Shown here: positions 1 to 6,158 of the stretch, in pieces | Layout of the letters: every line of letters begins with the position of its first letter | How positions within the stretch are numbered: the first letter of the stretch is position 1 | Assembly: GCA_036522155.1 (NCBI GenBank) | Contig: DATDGI010000098.1 | Location: 1-6,508, forward strand | Source: UBA9676 sp036522155 | GTDB taxonomy: Bacteria > Actinomycetota > Actinomycetes > Streptosporangiales > Streptosporangiaceae | DNA: 6,508 bases | Reading direction: 5' to 3' | Translations under genes and position numbers: made by a program | The notes under the pieces: generated by a model | Databases searched by the model: none | Seen by the model: only the letters and a program-made list of their open reading frames with translations | What the model was told of the DNA's origin: nothing

Positions 1-252
<252 letters not shown>

Positions 253-322
253 TACTCTTCTTGTTTTGCACGCGTCCACTGTGCGGTTCCCGAGATGCGG
301 TCGGGCACCACATCTCCATAGT
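253..322 (+). other. 23S-5S internal transcribed spacer with processing hairpin
   Basis: This transcribed spacer of about 70 nt lies between the two rRNAs and holds no tRNA. Two competing folds are visible. One is a stem of 292-300 with 308-316 (GAGATGCGG against CCACATCTC, one internal C/A mismatch, 7-nt loop). The other is a smaller stem, CCCGA 289-293 with TCGGG 301-305. A 4-bp stem GCAC 268-271 / GTGC 281-284 lies just upstream. Such stems in rRNA spacers are usually processing sites; that role is inferred here. Confidence 0.6.
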
Positions 323-441
323 GTTTCGGTGGCCATAGCGAAGGGGAAACACCCGGTCCCATTCCGAACCCGGAAGTTAAGCCCTTCAGCGCCGATGGTA
401 CTGCGCGGGGGACCGCGTGGGAGAGTAGGACGCCGCCGGAC
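323..441 (+). rRNA. rrf: 5S ribosomal RNA
   Basis: This is a complete 5S rRNA gene of about 119 nt. It contains the conserved block CATTCCGAACCCGGAAGTTA (about 360-379) and ends with GGGAGAGTAGGACGCCGCC. Helix I closes by pairing 325-333 (TTCGGTGGC) with 432-440 (GCCGCCGGA), which fixes both ends to within a few bases. The sequence is typical of Actinobacteria. It is the last gene of the rRNA operon, and the terminator stem starts nine bases after its 3' end. Confidence 0.97.
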
Positions 442-449
442 ATACGTTG

Positions 450-488
450 CAGGGGCCGCTTCCCGAGGAAGCGGCCCCTGACTTTTTT
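450..488 (+). terminator. Rho-independent terminator of the rRNA operon
   Basis: A perfect inverted repeat pairs 450-463 with 467-480 (14 bp, GC-rich, loop CGA). After two bases it is followed by six T residues at 483-488. This is a textbook intrinsic terminator, strong for a high-GC genome, and it ends transcription of the 23S-5S unit. The next gene begins 47 bp after the T-run. Confidence 0.93.
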
Positions 489-535
489 GGTTATGGCTCT
501 GGCAACTCGGTACGAGCGCAGAAGGCGGCAGGACA

Positions 536-2044
536 GTGGCGGACAGGCCAGAGCGTGGTGGCGGCGGGCGCGGCGCGGGGCGCGGCGATGCCGCCCGCGG
601 CAGCACGGGCCGTAGCAGCGCAGGCCGTAGCAGCGCAGGCCGTAGCAGTACGGGCCGTGGCAGCGCGGGCCGTGGCAGCGCGGGCCGTGGCAGCACAGGC
701 CAGGCGGGCGGGGGTCGCGCTCGCGGGGGTGCAATCGGCCGTGATGGACGCAAGGGCGGTTCCGGTGGCCCGTCTGGTTCCGGTGGCACGTCAGGTGTCG
801 GTGGCCCGTCCGGTTCCGGTGGCACGTCTAGTTCCGGCCGTGGCCGCGCCCGGGGCGGTGCCAGCCCGGCGCGGCCGTCGAAGCCGGGCCGCGGGGACGG
901 ACCGCGTGGGCAGGCCGGTAGTTCCGCGCGGGGCGGTGCCGGGCCGCGGGGGCAAGCCGGTGGTTCCGCGCGGGGCGGTGCCGGACCGAGAAGCACTGCG
1001 GGCGGACGCCGCGGGGCCTCCGCTGACGGGGGAAAGGCTTCCGCTGACGGGGGAAGGGCTTCCGGCCCAGATGGCCGCCCAGTCCGGGCCGGTGACCGCG
1101 TCCGGGCCGGCCAGCGGGGTGACGGGCCAGGCCGCCCGGCCAGCGGGCGGACCGGCGGCGGGCCGCGAGCAGGCCGCACCGCCGGACCGGGCCGGGAATC
1201 CCGGGGCCCGCGGAGCCCGGCGGCGCGCCCGCGCTCAGCCTGGACGGGCGACGCCGGGCCCGGCCGAACCGGCCCGGACCGGGCTGGTCCAGACAGAGCT
1301 GGGCCAGACCGGGATGGGCCAGCCCCGGCCCCGGGCCCCCGGGTTCCGGACGGCATCACCGCCGATCAGCTCGACCCCGAGGCGCGAGCGGAACTGCGTA
1401 CCCTGCCCGGCGACCTGGCCGAGGCCGTGGCCCGGCGGCTGGTGGCGGCCGGGCTGGCCGAAGACCCAGCCCAGGCCTACGAATTCGCGCTGGCGGCACG
1501 CAACCTGGCGGCCCGGGTCGGGATCGTCAGGGAGGCCTGCGGCGTCACCGCCTACCAGGCGGGCCGGTGGGCGGAGGCGCTGAAGGAACTGCGCACCGCG
1601 CGTCGGCTCACCGGGCGCGGTAGTTACCTGCCGCTGATGGCCGACTGCGAGCGGGCGCTCGGCCGGCCGGACCGGGCGCTGGCGATCATCAAGGACCCGG
1701 CGGTCAGCGATCTGCCCAGGGGGGTCCAGATCGAGCTGCGGATCGTGGAATCGGGGATCCGCCGGGACGAGGGCCGCCCCGATGCCGCGGTGGTGGCACT
1801 GCAGGTGCCTGAGCTCACCGACGGGCGGATCCGGCCCTGGTCGGCCCGCCTGTTCTACGCCTACGCCGACGCTCTGCTTGAGGCTGGCCACGAGCCAGAG
1901 GCCAGGGACTGGTTCGGCCGGGCCGGGGCCGCCGACACCGGGGACGAGACCGACGCCGGGGAACGTTTCGAGAGCATGGACAGCGTCGTGATCGAGGATC
2001 TCGGCGAGACCGCCGGGGACGAGGCGGAACCAGCTCAGGACTGA
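536..2044 (+). CDS. TPR-like repeat protein with long Gly/Arg-rich disordered N-terminus
   Basis: This predicts a 502-aa cytoplasmic protein with no signal peptide or membrane span. The GTG at 536 is the only sensible in-frame start; GAAGG at 521-525 is a weak Shine-Dalgarno 10 nt upstream. Residues 1-270 are low complexity (Gly, Arg, Ser, Ala, Pro), made of tandem units such as GRSSA, GSGGPS, GPRGQAG, ASADGGK and GPDRA, with four copies of RGGA (residues 63, 106, 132 and 146). Residues 274-465 form an Ala/Leu-rich helical domain with TPR-like helix pairs (for example YQAGRWAEALKELRTARRL, 340-358) and the conserved-looking MADCERALGRPDRAL at 368-382. The tail 468-502 is acidic. From memory, the helical domain resembles TPR proteins of Streptomyces that also carry charged disordered N-termini. 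Function is unknown; TPR domains usually bind proteins, and an Arg/Gly-rich tail could bind RNA, both being inference. The gene follows the rRNA terminator directly, and its last 10 bp overlap the convergent hydrolase gene. Confidence 0.88.
   Translation: MADRPERGGGGRGAGRGDAARGSTGRSSAGRSSAGRSSTGRGSAGRGSAGRGSTGQAGGGRARGGAIGRDGRKGGSGGPSGSGGTSGVGGPSGSGGTSSSGRGRARGGASPARPSKPGRGDGPRGQAGSSARGGAGPRGQAGGSARGGAGPRSTAGGRRGASADGGKASADGGRASGPDGRPVRAGDRVRAGQRGDGPGRPASGRTGGGPRAGRTAGPGRESRGPRSPAARPRSAWTGDAGPGRTGPDRAGPDRAGPDRDGPAPAPGPRVPDGITADQLDPEARAELRTLPGDLAEAVARRLVAAGLAEDPAQAYEFALAARNLAARVGIVREACGVTAYQAGRWAEALKELRTARRLTGRGSYLPLMADCERALGRPDRALAIIKDPAVSDLPRGVQIELRIVESGIRRDEGRPDAAVVALQVPELTDGRIRPWSARLFYAYADALLEAGHEPEARDWFGRAGAADTGDETDAGERFESMDSVVIEDLGETAGDEAEPAQD
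608..697 (+). repeat. 15-bp tandem repeat, 6 copies, coding for GR(S/G)S(A/T)
   Basis: Six head-to-tail units start at 608, 623, 638, 653, 668 and 683, with consensus GGCCGTRGCAGCRCR. They encode GRSSA, GRSSA, GRSST, GRGSA, GRGSA and GRGST. A degenerate partial unit (596-607, RGST) precedes the array. Units 1-3 carry GTAGC and units 4-6 carry GTGGC, suggesting growth by block duplication of a three-unit module. The array is in frame with the gene starting at 536. Confidence 0.95.
758..829 (+). repeat. 18-bp tandem repeat, 4 copies (GSGGPS/GSGGTS)
   Basis: Four units start at 758, 776, 794 and 812, with consensus GGTTCCGGTGGCMCGTCN. They encode GSGGPS, GSGGTS, GVGGPS and GSGGTS. The alternation of CCG (Pro) and ACG (Thr) means the larger period is 36 bp, so a two-unit block was probably duplicated. 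A degenerate fifth unit (SSGR) follows. The array codes for a flexible Gly/Ser linker inside the disordered N-terminus of the TPR protein. Confidence 0.93.
899..982 (+). repeat. 42-bp tandem repeat, 2 copies plus partial third
   Basis: Two 14-codon units (899-940 and 941-982) encode GPRGQAGSSARGGA and GPRGQAGGSARGGA. A third start (GPR…AGG) at 983 is diverged. Each unit carries one RGG triplet. The copies differ mainly at third codon positions, with one Ser to Gly change, which points to selection on, or a recent origin of, the peptide unit. Confidence 0.92.
1016..1057 (+). repeat. 21-bp tandem repeat, 2 copies (ASADGGK/R)
   Basis: Two units (1016-1036 and 1037-1057) encode ASADGGK and ASADGGR, followed by a truncated third (ASG) at 1058. 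They differ at only two bases, so the duplication is recent or kept homogeneous. The repeat is in frame within the disordered N-terminus of the TPR protein. Confidence 0.92.
1271..1315 (+). repeat. 15-bp tandem repeat, 3 copies (GPDRA/D)
   Basis: Three units at 1271, 1286 and 1301 encode GPDRA, GPDRA and GPDRD, and a partial unit (GPA) follows. The units have drifted at synonymous positions, so this array looks older than the ones upstream. It ends about 12 codons before the folded TPR-like domain and forms the last part of the linker. Confidence 0.9.
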
Positions 2045-3006
2045 GCCCGCTCGGACTTGGTGAGCCAGTGGACGATGCCGGCCACGTTGGTGGCGGCGCC
2101 GCTCTCCCGCTCGAACCTGGCCGCCAGTTCCGGGTCACCACCCGGCGCCAGCGCCTGATAGCGGTGGCGGGTCCGCTCGGTGACCATCGCCACCGCGTGG
2201 TCGAGGTCCAGCCCGGCTCCGTGGGCCTGGCGGGTGTGCTCGACCCACACGTTCAGCTCCTCGGCGGACCGGTCGAGCGTGGCCGCCACCTCGCTGACCG
2301 GGCCGAAGTGGCTGAATAGCAGCCGCGTCGGGCCCAGCGCCGCGAACATCCGCAGCGACGCCAGCGCCAGCGCCAGATCGAAGTCGGGAGGCGGGGTGGC
2401 CGGGCGCAGGTCCCCGGTCTCTGGCAGCACCACCCCGGCGGCGTCGCCCACGTACAGGTCGCCGCTGACCGAGTCGATCAGGCCCACATGATGCTTGGCG
2501 TGCCCGGGGGAGTGGTGGCTGTCCAGCCGCCGCCCGCCGCCCAGGTCGATCGACCCGCGCTCGTCCACGGCCCGGATCCGGTCCGCCGGGGTCGGCGCCA
2601 GCTCGCCGAAGAGCCGGTCCAGGGCCGTCCCATACACGCGGCGGGCGCTGGCCATCAGGCGGCTGGGATCGGCCAGGTGCCGCGCGCCCTTCTCGTGCAC
2701 CACGATCTGCGCCCGCGGGTACATGGCGGCGATGTCCCCCACCCCGCCCGCGTGGTCGAGGTGGATGTGGGTCACCACCACGGTGGCCAGATCAGCCGGG
2801 CCGACCCCGAGCCCGGCCAGCGCGTCCCGCACCACCGGCGCCGACGGGGCGGTCCCGGTCTCCACCAGGCAGGGCCGGTCCGACCGGATCAGGAAGCCGG
2901 CGGTGATCTTGGAGTACCCCGCCATCCGGGTGTCGATCTGGAACACCTCGTGCCCGAGCGCGGTGACGCCGGCGGCCGGGGCGGGCGCTCCTCCTGCCTG
3001 GTTCAT
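2035..3006 (-). CDS. MBL-fold (metallo-beta-lactamase superfamily) metal-dependent hydrolase
   Basis: This predicts a 323-aa cytoplasmic hydrolase with a complete set of binuclear-metal ligands: THIHLDHAGG (H80, H82, D84, H85), SPGH (H169), GDA (D188) and SHFGP (H233). Residues about 18-235 form the alpha-beta-beta-alpha MBL core; the C-terminal ~90 residues are helical and may cap the active site. In this superfamily the core activates water to cut ester, thioester, lactone or phosphodiester bonds. The overall pattern is closest to the glyoxalase II-like or lactonase-like branch, and the substrate cannot be told. ATG at 3006 is preferred because family-like sequence (ALGHEVFQIDTRMAGYSKITAGF) begins soon after. 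The frame stays open to a TTG at 3126, but that extension is not protein-like for the family. No clear Shine-Dalgarno precedes the ATG, so the start is less sure than the gene. It is divergent from the glycosyltransferase gene and convergent (10-bp overlap) with the TPR gene. Confidence 0.92.
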   Translation of the reverse strand: MNQAGGAPAPAAGVTALGHEVFQIDTRMAGYSKITAGFLIRSDRPCLVETGTAPSAPVVRDALAGLGVGPADLATVVVTHIHLDHAGGVGDIAAMYPRAQIVVHEKGARHLADPSRLMASARRVYGTALDRLFGELAPTPADRIRAVDERGSIDLGGGRRLDSHHSPGHAKHHVGLIDSVSGDLYVGDAAGVVLPETGDLRPATPPPDFDLALALASLRMFAALGPTRLLFSHFGPVSEVAATLDRSAEELNVWVEHTRQAHGAGLDLDHAVAMVTERTRHRYQALAPGGDPELAARFERESGAATNVAGIVHWLTKSERAQS

Positions 3007-3023
3007 GGGGTTATCGTGCCAGA

Positions 3024-3036
3024 CGCGCCAGGCGCG
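3024..3036. promoter_or_regulatory. Inverted repeat upstream of the MBL hydrolase start
   Basis: CGCGCC-A-GGCGCG is a perfect 6+1+6 inverted repeat lying 18-30 bp upstream of the hydrolase ATG, in the divergent intergenic region. Its position would suit an operator or a transcript-start hairpin. GC-rich palindromes arise often by chance in such DNA, so this is only a candidate. Confidence 0.22.
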
Positions 3037-3094
3037 GGCCGCAATCCAATGGTGACGTCCAGTGGCGATCCGGTGGTGAGCGGCATACAGCGAG

Positions 3095-3100
3095 TAGTAT
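3095..3100 (+). promoter_or_regulatory. Possible -10 element for the glycosyltransferase gene
   Basis: TAGTAT fits the actinobacterial -10 pattern TAnnnT and is an AT-rich patch in GC-rich DNA, about 105 bp upstream of the GTG start. No good -35 box is found at 16-18 bp; the best candidates (GTGGTG or TGGTGA around 3073-3079) are poor. The rest of 3007-3204 shows no other clear signal except the palindrome at 3024-3036 and a CACGTG at 3184-3189. Confidence 0.25.
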
Positions 3101-3190
3101 CTGAACGCGGCCAGGCTCCCGGGCAATCAGCGGTGGCAGGAGTCATCCGCCCCGCCGGGCAGCGGAATGCGGCCGAACGTAACCACGTGC

Positions 3191-3195
3191 GGAGT
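3191..3195 (+). promoter_or_regulatory. Ribosome binding site deciding the glycosyltransferase start
   Basis: GGAGT lies 9 nt before the GTG at 3205. The reading frame is open far upstream, back to 2488, so this site is what selects 3205 over the other in-frame GTG codons at 3187 and 3220. Confidence 0.6.
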
Positions 3196-3204
3196 CACTC
3201 ACTC

Positions 3205-4812
3205 GTGAGCAGAACGCCTGTGACGACGTCCAGGGCCGGATCCCGGCCGCCAGCCACGGCCGGGCCCGCCCGGCGCCGGCTCCGGCGGCCCGGGGCCATC
3301 CCCATCGTCATCGTGGTGGCCACGCTGGCCGCCCTCGCCCTCCGGCTCTACCAGCTCAGCCGGCCCGGCTACCTACTCGGCATCACCGAGTACGACGACG
3401 GGACCGACTTCGGCAGCGCCGTCCGGCTCATCCACGGCGCGCTGCCCTACCGCGACTTCATCATGGTCCAGCCGCCGGGTATCACGTTGCTCATGGCGCC
3501 GGTGGCCGCGGCCACCAGTTCCCTCGGCACCGTGACCGGGATGGCCACCGCCCGCGTCCTCACCGCCCTGGCCAGCGCCGCCGCCGTGCCGCTCGGCGGC
3601 CTGCTCACCCGCCACCGGGGGCTGCTGGCCGTGCTCATCACCTGCGGCACCGTGGCCGTCTACCCGGAGAGCCTGCTGGCCGCCAGGACCGTGCTGCTCG
3701 AGCCGTGGCTGGTGCTGTTCTGCCTGCTGGGGGCCCTGGCGGTGTTCGACGGTGACCAGCTAACCGGTGGCCGCCGGCTGCTCTGGGGCGGGGTCGCCTT
3801 CGGGTTCGCTGGCGCGGTCAAGGTGTGGGCCATCCTGCCGGTGCTGGTGATCCTGGCGCTCACCGCCCGCCGGCCGCGGTCGGCGGGCCGGTTCGCGGCT
3901 GGGGTCGCGGCCGGGTTCTGCCTGCCGGTGCTGCCGTTCGCGCTGCTCGCCCCGGTCACGTTCTACCGTGGCGTGGTCGTCGCCCAGCTGGTCAGATCCG
4001 ACCTGGAGCGGATCCCGCTCGCCACCCGGCTGCAGGACATGCTCGGCCTGACCCACGTGCACGACATGTCCACCGCGCCGCTGGTGGTGACCGGCGCGGT
4101 GGTCGTCGTGGTGGTGGCCGCGCTCATGGTCCTCGGCGTCCGGCTCAGCCACCGGCGGCCGCCACCGCTGGACTGGTTCGCCACGGTCACCTGCGTGCTG
4201 GTGGTGGCGGCGTTCCTGTGGCCCACCGACTTCTACGACCACTACCCCGCGTTCCTGGTGCCGTTCCTGGCGCTGTCGCTCGCGCTGCCGATCGCCCGGG
4301 TGGTGGCCGCGCTGCCGGGAGCGGGGAGGCGGGCCCGGCTGGCCCGGGTGGCGTGGCGGGGGGCAGCCGCGGTGGCGGCGCTCACGCTGGCCACCCTGGC
4401 CGTCCTGCAGGGCATCGCGGAGAGCCATCTGGCGTCCGCGATTCCCGCCAGCGAGATCAGCGCGGCCGAGCATACGATCCCGGCCGGAGCCTGCGTGCTC
4501 ACCGACCAGGTGTCGTACACGATCGCCATCAACCGGTTCGTCTCCACCGGCCCCGGCTGCTCGCTGATGGTGGACGGCGTGGGCAGCGATTACACCCTGT
4601 CCAGCGGGCACAACCCGCTGACCGGGGCTGGCCGGTCGGCCGCCGTCGAGCAACTATGGCTGTCGGCCTTCCGGTCGGCCCGGTACATCTGGCTGAGCAG
4701 CATGGCCTACAAGCGGATCCCGTCGACCCCGCGGCTGGAGGCCTACCTGCAGGCCCACTTCCAGCCGCTCACCGAAGGACCGGACTGGCTGTACGTGCGC
4801 GACGCGAGCTGA
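3205..4812 (+). CDS. GT-C-type membrane glycosyltransferase (GT39/ArnT-like)
   Basis: This predicts a 535-aa polytopic membrane protein. Residues 10-30 are an Arg-rich cytoplasmic leader. About ten hydrophobic segments follow (roughly 31-48, 92-109, 112-134, 138-154, 162-181, 192-220, 229-250, 291-311, 326-367 as two, and 384-402), then a soluble C-terminal domain (403-535). The first extracytoplasmic loop carries EYDDG (62-66) and ALPYRDFIMVQPPG (79-92), the expected place for the acidic catalytic motif of lipid-phosphosugar-dependent GT-C enzymes. FYDHYPAFLVPFLAL (343-357) is a second family-like motif. The likely role is transfer of a sugar from a polyprenyl-phosphate donor to a cell-envelope acceptor outside the membrane; donor and acceptor are unknown. 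The upstream 239 codons of the open frame are antisense to the hydrolase gene and are excluded; GTG 3205 has a GGAG site. Cys430 and Cys452 in the soluble domain could form a disulfide. The gene stands alone, divergent from the hydrolase. Confidence 0.87.
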   Translation: MSRTPVTTSRAGSRPPATAGPARRRLRRPGAIPIVIVVATLAALALRLYQLSRPGYLLGITEYDDGTDFGSAVRLIHGALPYRDFIMVQPPGITLLMAPVAAATSSLGTVTGMATARVLTALASAAAVPLGGLLTRHRGLLAVLITCGTVAVYPESLLAARTVLLEPWLVLFCLLGALAVFDGDQLTGGRRLLWGGVAFGFAGAVKVWAILPVLVILALTARRPRSAGRFAAGVAAGFCLPVLPFALLAPVTFYRGVVVAQLVRSDLERIPLATRLQDMLGLTHVHDMSTAPLVVTGAVVVVVVAALMVLGVRLSHRRPPPLDWFATVTCVLVVAAFLWPTDFYDHYPAFLVPFLALSLALPIARVVAALPGAGRRARLARVAWRGAAAVAALTLATLAVLQGIAESHLASAIPASEISAAEHTIPAGACVLTDQVSYTIAINRFVSTGPGCSLMVDGVGSDYTLSSGHNPLTGAGRSAAVEQLWLSAFRSARYIWLSSMAYKRIPSTPRLEAYLQAHFQPLTEGPDWLYVRDAS

Positions 4813-4826
4813 CCGCGGCCGCCGGA

Positions 4827-6152
4827 TCAGCCCACGGCCAGCGAGCGGATGACAAGACCGGTCCGCGGCTTGGGCGCGAACGACGTCGACTTGCGCGGTA
4901 CCCGCTCCCCGTGCGCGGCGACCTCGCGCACGTCCTCCGCCGACAGCGGCGGGCAGATCACCGCCACCCCGGCCGGCGGCCCGGCCGCGGCCGCCAGGGC
5001 CAGCCCGGCGTCGTGATGGACACCCACGCTGGCCTCGTCGTCGGCGACCCCCCACAGCTGGCCGAGCAGCAGTTCCTGCAGCACCGAAGCCGACAGCTGG
5101 CGCCACCGCGGCGAGCGGTCCGGCATGGCCGCCGCCACCGCCTCGGGATCGGGGTCGGTCAGCAGGCAGGCCTGGCCGGCGTCGGCGACGACGAACGCGA
5201 CACCGCCGGCGGCGGCCGCGCGCAGCTCGTTCAGCATCGAAGGCAGTTCGCCGGTGACCTCATCCGGCAGTGGGCGCACCGTGAACGCGGCCGCCGCCCG
5301 GCGTGCGGCCTCGGCCAGCCTGAGCCCGGGGACGGTCCGGTGGATCGCCCCGATCCGCGGCGGGAACGCGGCCGAGTCCACCAGCAGCGCCAGCCCGGCG
5401 TCCCACGGCCCTGCGCCCTCCCCGGCGGCCCGCTTGCGGGCCTGAAGCTGCAGGTACGCGGCGTAACGGTGGTGACCGTCGGCGATCAGCGCCTGCCGGG
5501 ACGCCAGGTCCGCGGCCGCCGCCGCCTGCTCGGCCGGATCGGTCACCGCCCACAGCCGGTGCCTGATTCCGTCGTCGGTGCCGATGCTCAGCAGCGGCTC
5601 ACGGGACCCGGCGACCTGCCCGACCAGCCGCCCCGCGGCCCCGCCCGCGGGGCCGTCGCCGTCGTAGAGCAGGAAGATCGGCTCCAGGTTGGCGTCGGTC
5701 GCCTCCATCAGCTGCCGTCGGCCGGCCACCGGGCCGGGCGCGACGTCCTCATGCGGCAGCACGGTGCCCGCCTCGGGCGGGGTCAGCTGGAGCGCGCCGA
5801 TCAGTCCCCGCTGCAGCACCTCCCCGCCCGGCCGGGCCTGCTCATAGACGTACAGGGCGGGCCGCTCGTCGGTGACCAGGATGCCCTCGTCCTGCCACTG
5901 GCGGAGCAGCCGGGCCGCGTCGGCATAGGCGCCGCCCGCGTGGCCGTGGCCGTTGCGGGGCAGAATCAGCCGCACCACGTTGTGCGGGTCGGCGGCCCGC
6001 AACTGGCCTTCGGCATCCTGGGCGATCACGTCGTACGGTGGGGAGGTGACCTCCGCCAGGCCGCTCACCCGGTCCTGGGCGTACCGGAGCCCGCGGAAAG
6101 GCGCCAGCGCGAGGCCGGGCGCTGGCCGGTGGCCGGACGGAAGGATCTGCAC
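4827..6152 (-). CDS. DUF1015 (COG4198) family protein
   Basis: This predicts a 441-aa soluble protein whose full length agrees with the family. Numbered from the GTG at 6152, the hallmark blocks are LAPFRGLRY (16-24), SPPYDVI (37-43), DPHNVVRLILP (55-65), a TVLPHED block (130-136) leading to NLEPIFLLYD (155-164), LIADGHHRYAAY (222-233) and the C-terminal RKSTSFAPKPRTGLVIR (420-436). The biochemical role of the family is not established. In some anaerobes members sit beside serine-biosynthesis genes (recollection), and DGHHRY resembles the GxHR-type motif of ParB/sulfiredoxin-like folds (inference). The start is uncertain: GTG 6152 begins just before the conserved core, GTG 6167 would add five residues, and neither has a visible Shine-Dalgarno. 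The longer open frame up to 6434 is an antisense shadow of the TPR gene. The gene ends 14 bp from the convergent glycosyltransferase stop, with no clear terminator between them. Confidence 0.9.
   Translation of the reverse strand: MQILPSGHRPAPGLALAPFRGLRYAQDRVSGLAEVTSPPYDVIAQDAEGQLRAADPHNVVRLILPRNGHGHAGGAYADAARLLRQWQDEGILVTDERPALYVYEQARPGGEVLQRGLIGALQLTPPEAGTVLPHEDVAPGPVAGRRQLMEATDANLEPIFLLYDGDGPAGGAAGRLVGQVAGSREPLLSIGTDDGIRHRLWAVTDPAEQAAAAADLASRQALIADGHHRYAAYLQLQARKRAAGEGAGPWDAGLALLVDSAAFPPRIGAIHRTVPGLRLAEAARRAAAAFTVRPLPDEVTGELPSMLNELRAAAAGGVAFVVADAGQACLLTDPDPEAVAAAMPDRSPRWRQLSASVLQELLLGQLWGVADDEASVGVHHDAGLALAAAAGPPAGVAVICPPLSAEDVREVAAHGERVPRKSTSFAPKPRTGLVIRSLAVG
6139..6145 (+). promoter_or_regulatory. 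Ribosome binding site of the right-hand TPR gene
   Basis: GGAAGGA, close to the anti-Shine-Dalgarno complement, sits 9 nt before the ATG at 6155. It lies inside the first codons of the divergent DUF1015 gene, so one strand serves as ribosome site while the other is coding. Confidence 0.75.
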
Positions 6153-6158
6153 ATATGT
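6151..6158. promoter_or_regulatory. Palindrome holding both divergent start codons
   Basis: ACATATGT is a perfect 8-bp palindrome. It contains the ATG (6155-6157) of the TPR gene and, on the other strand, nearly all of the proposed GTG (6152-6150) of the DUF1015 gene, leaving only 2 bp between the codons. The promoters of each gene must lie inside the coding region of the other. Whether a regulator binds here is not known. Confidence 0.4.

Noticed and set aside
608..697. CRISPR-like direct repeats
   Set aside because: Units are contiguous 15-mers without spacers and in frame with a protein; this is a coding minisatellite.
447..1583. 378-codon + strand frame with AVAAQAVAAR repeats
   Set aside because: It is the out-of-frame reading of the same tandem repeats, starts inside the terminator region, and does not continue into the recognisable TPR-like domain, which lies in the 536 frame.
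2488..3204. N-terminal extension of the glycosyltransferase frame
   Set aside because: Most of it is antisense to the well-supported MBL hydrolase gene and is His/Pro/Gly-rich non-family sequence; the ribosome site supports GTG 3205.
3760..4653. 297-codon minus-strand frame rich in His/Arg/Gly
   Set aside because: It is antisense to the membrane-protein codons of the glycosyltransferase, with low complexity and no domain.
4813..4826. Possible terminator between the convergent glycosyltransferase and DUF1015 genes
   Set aside because: The 14-bp gap has GC-rich sequence but no stable stem with a T-run on either strand.
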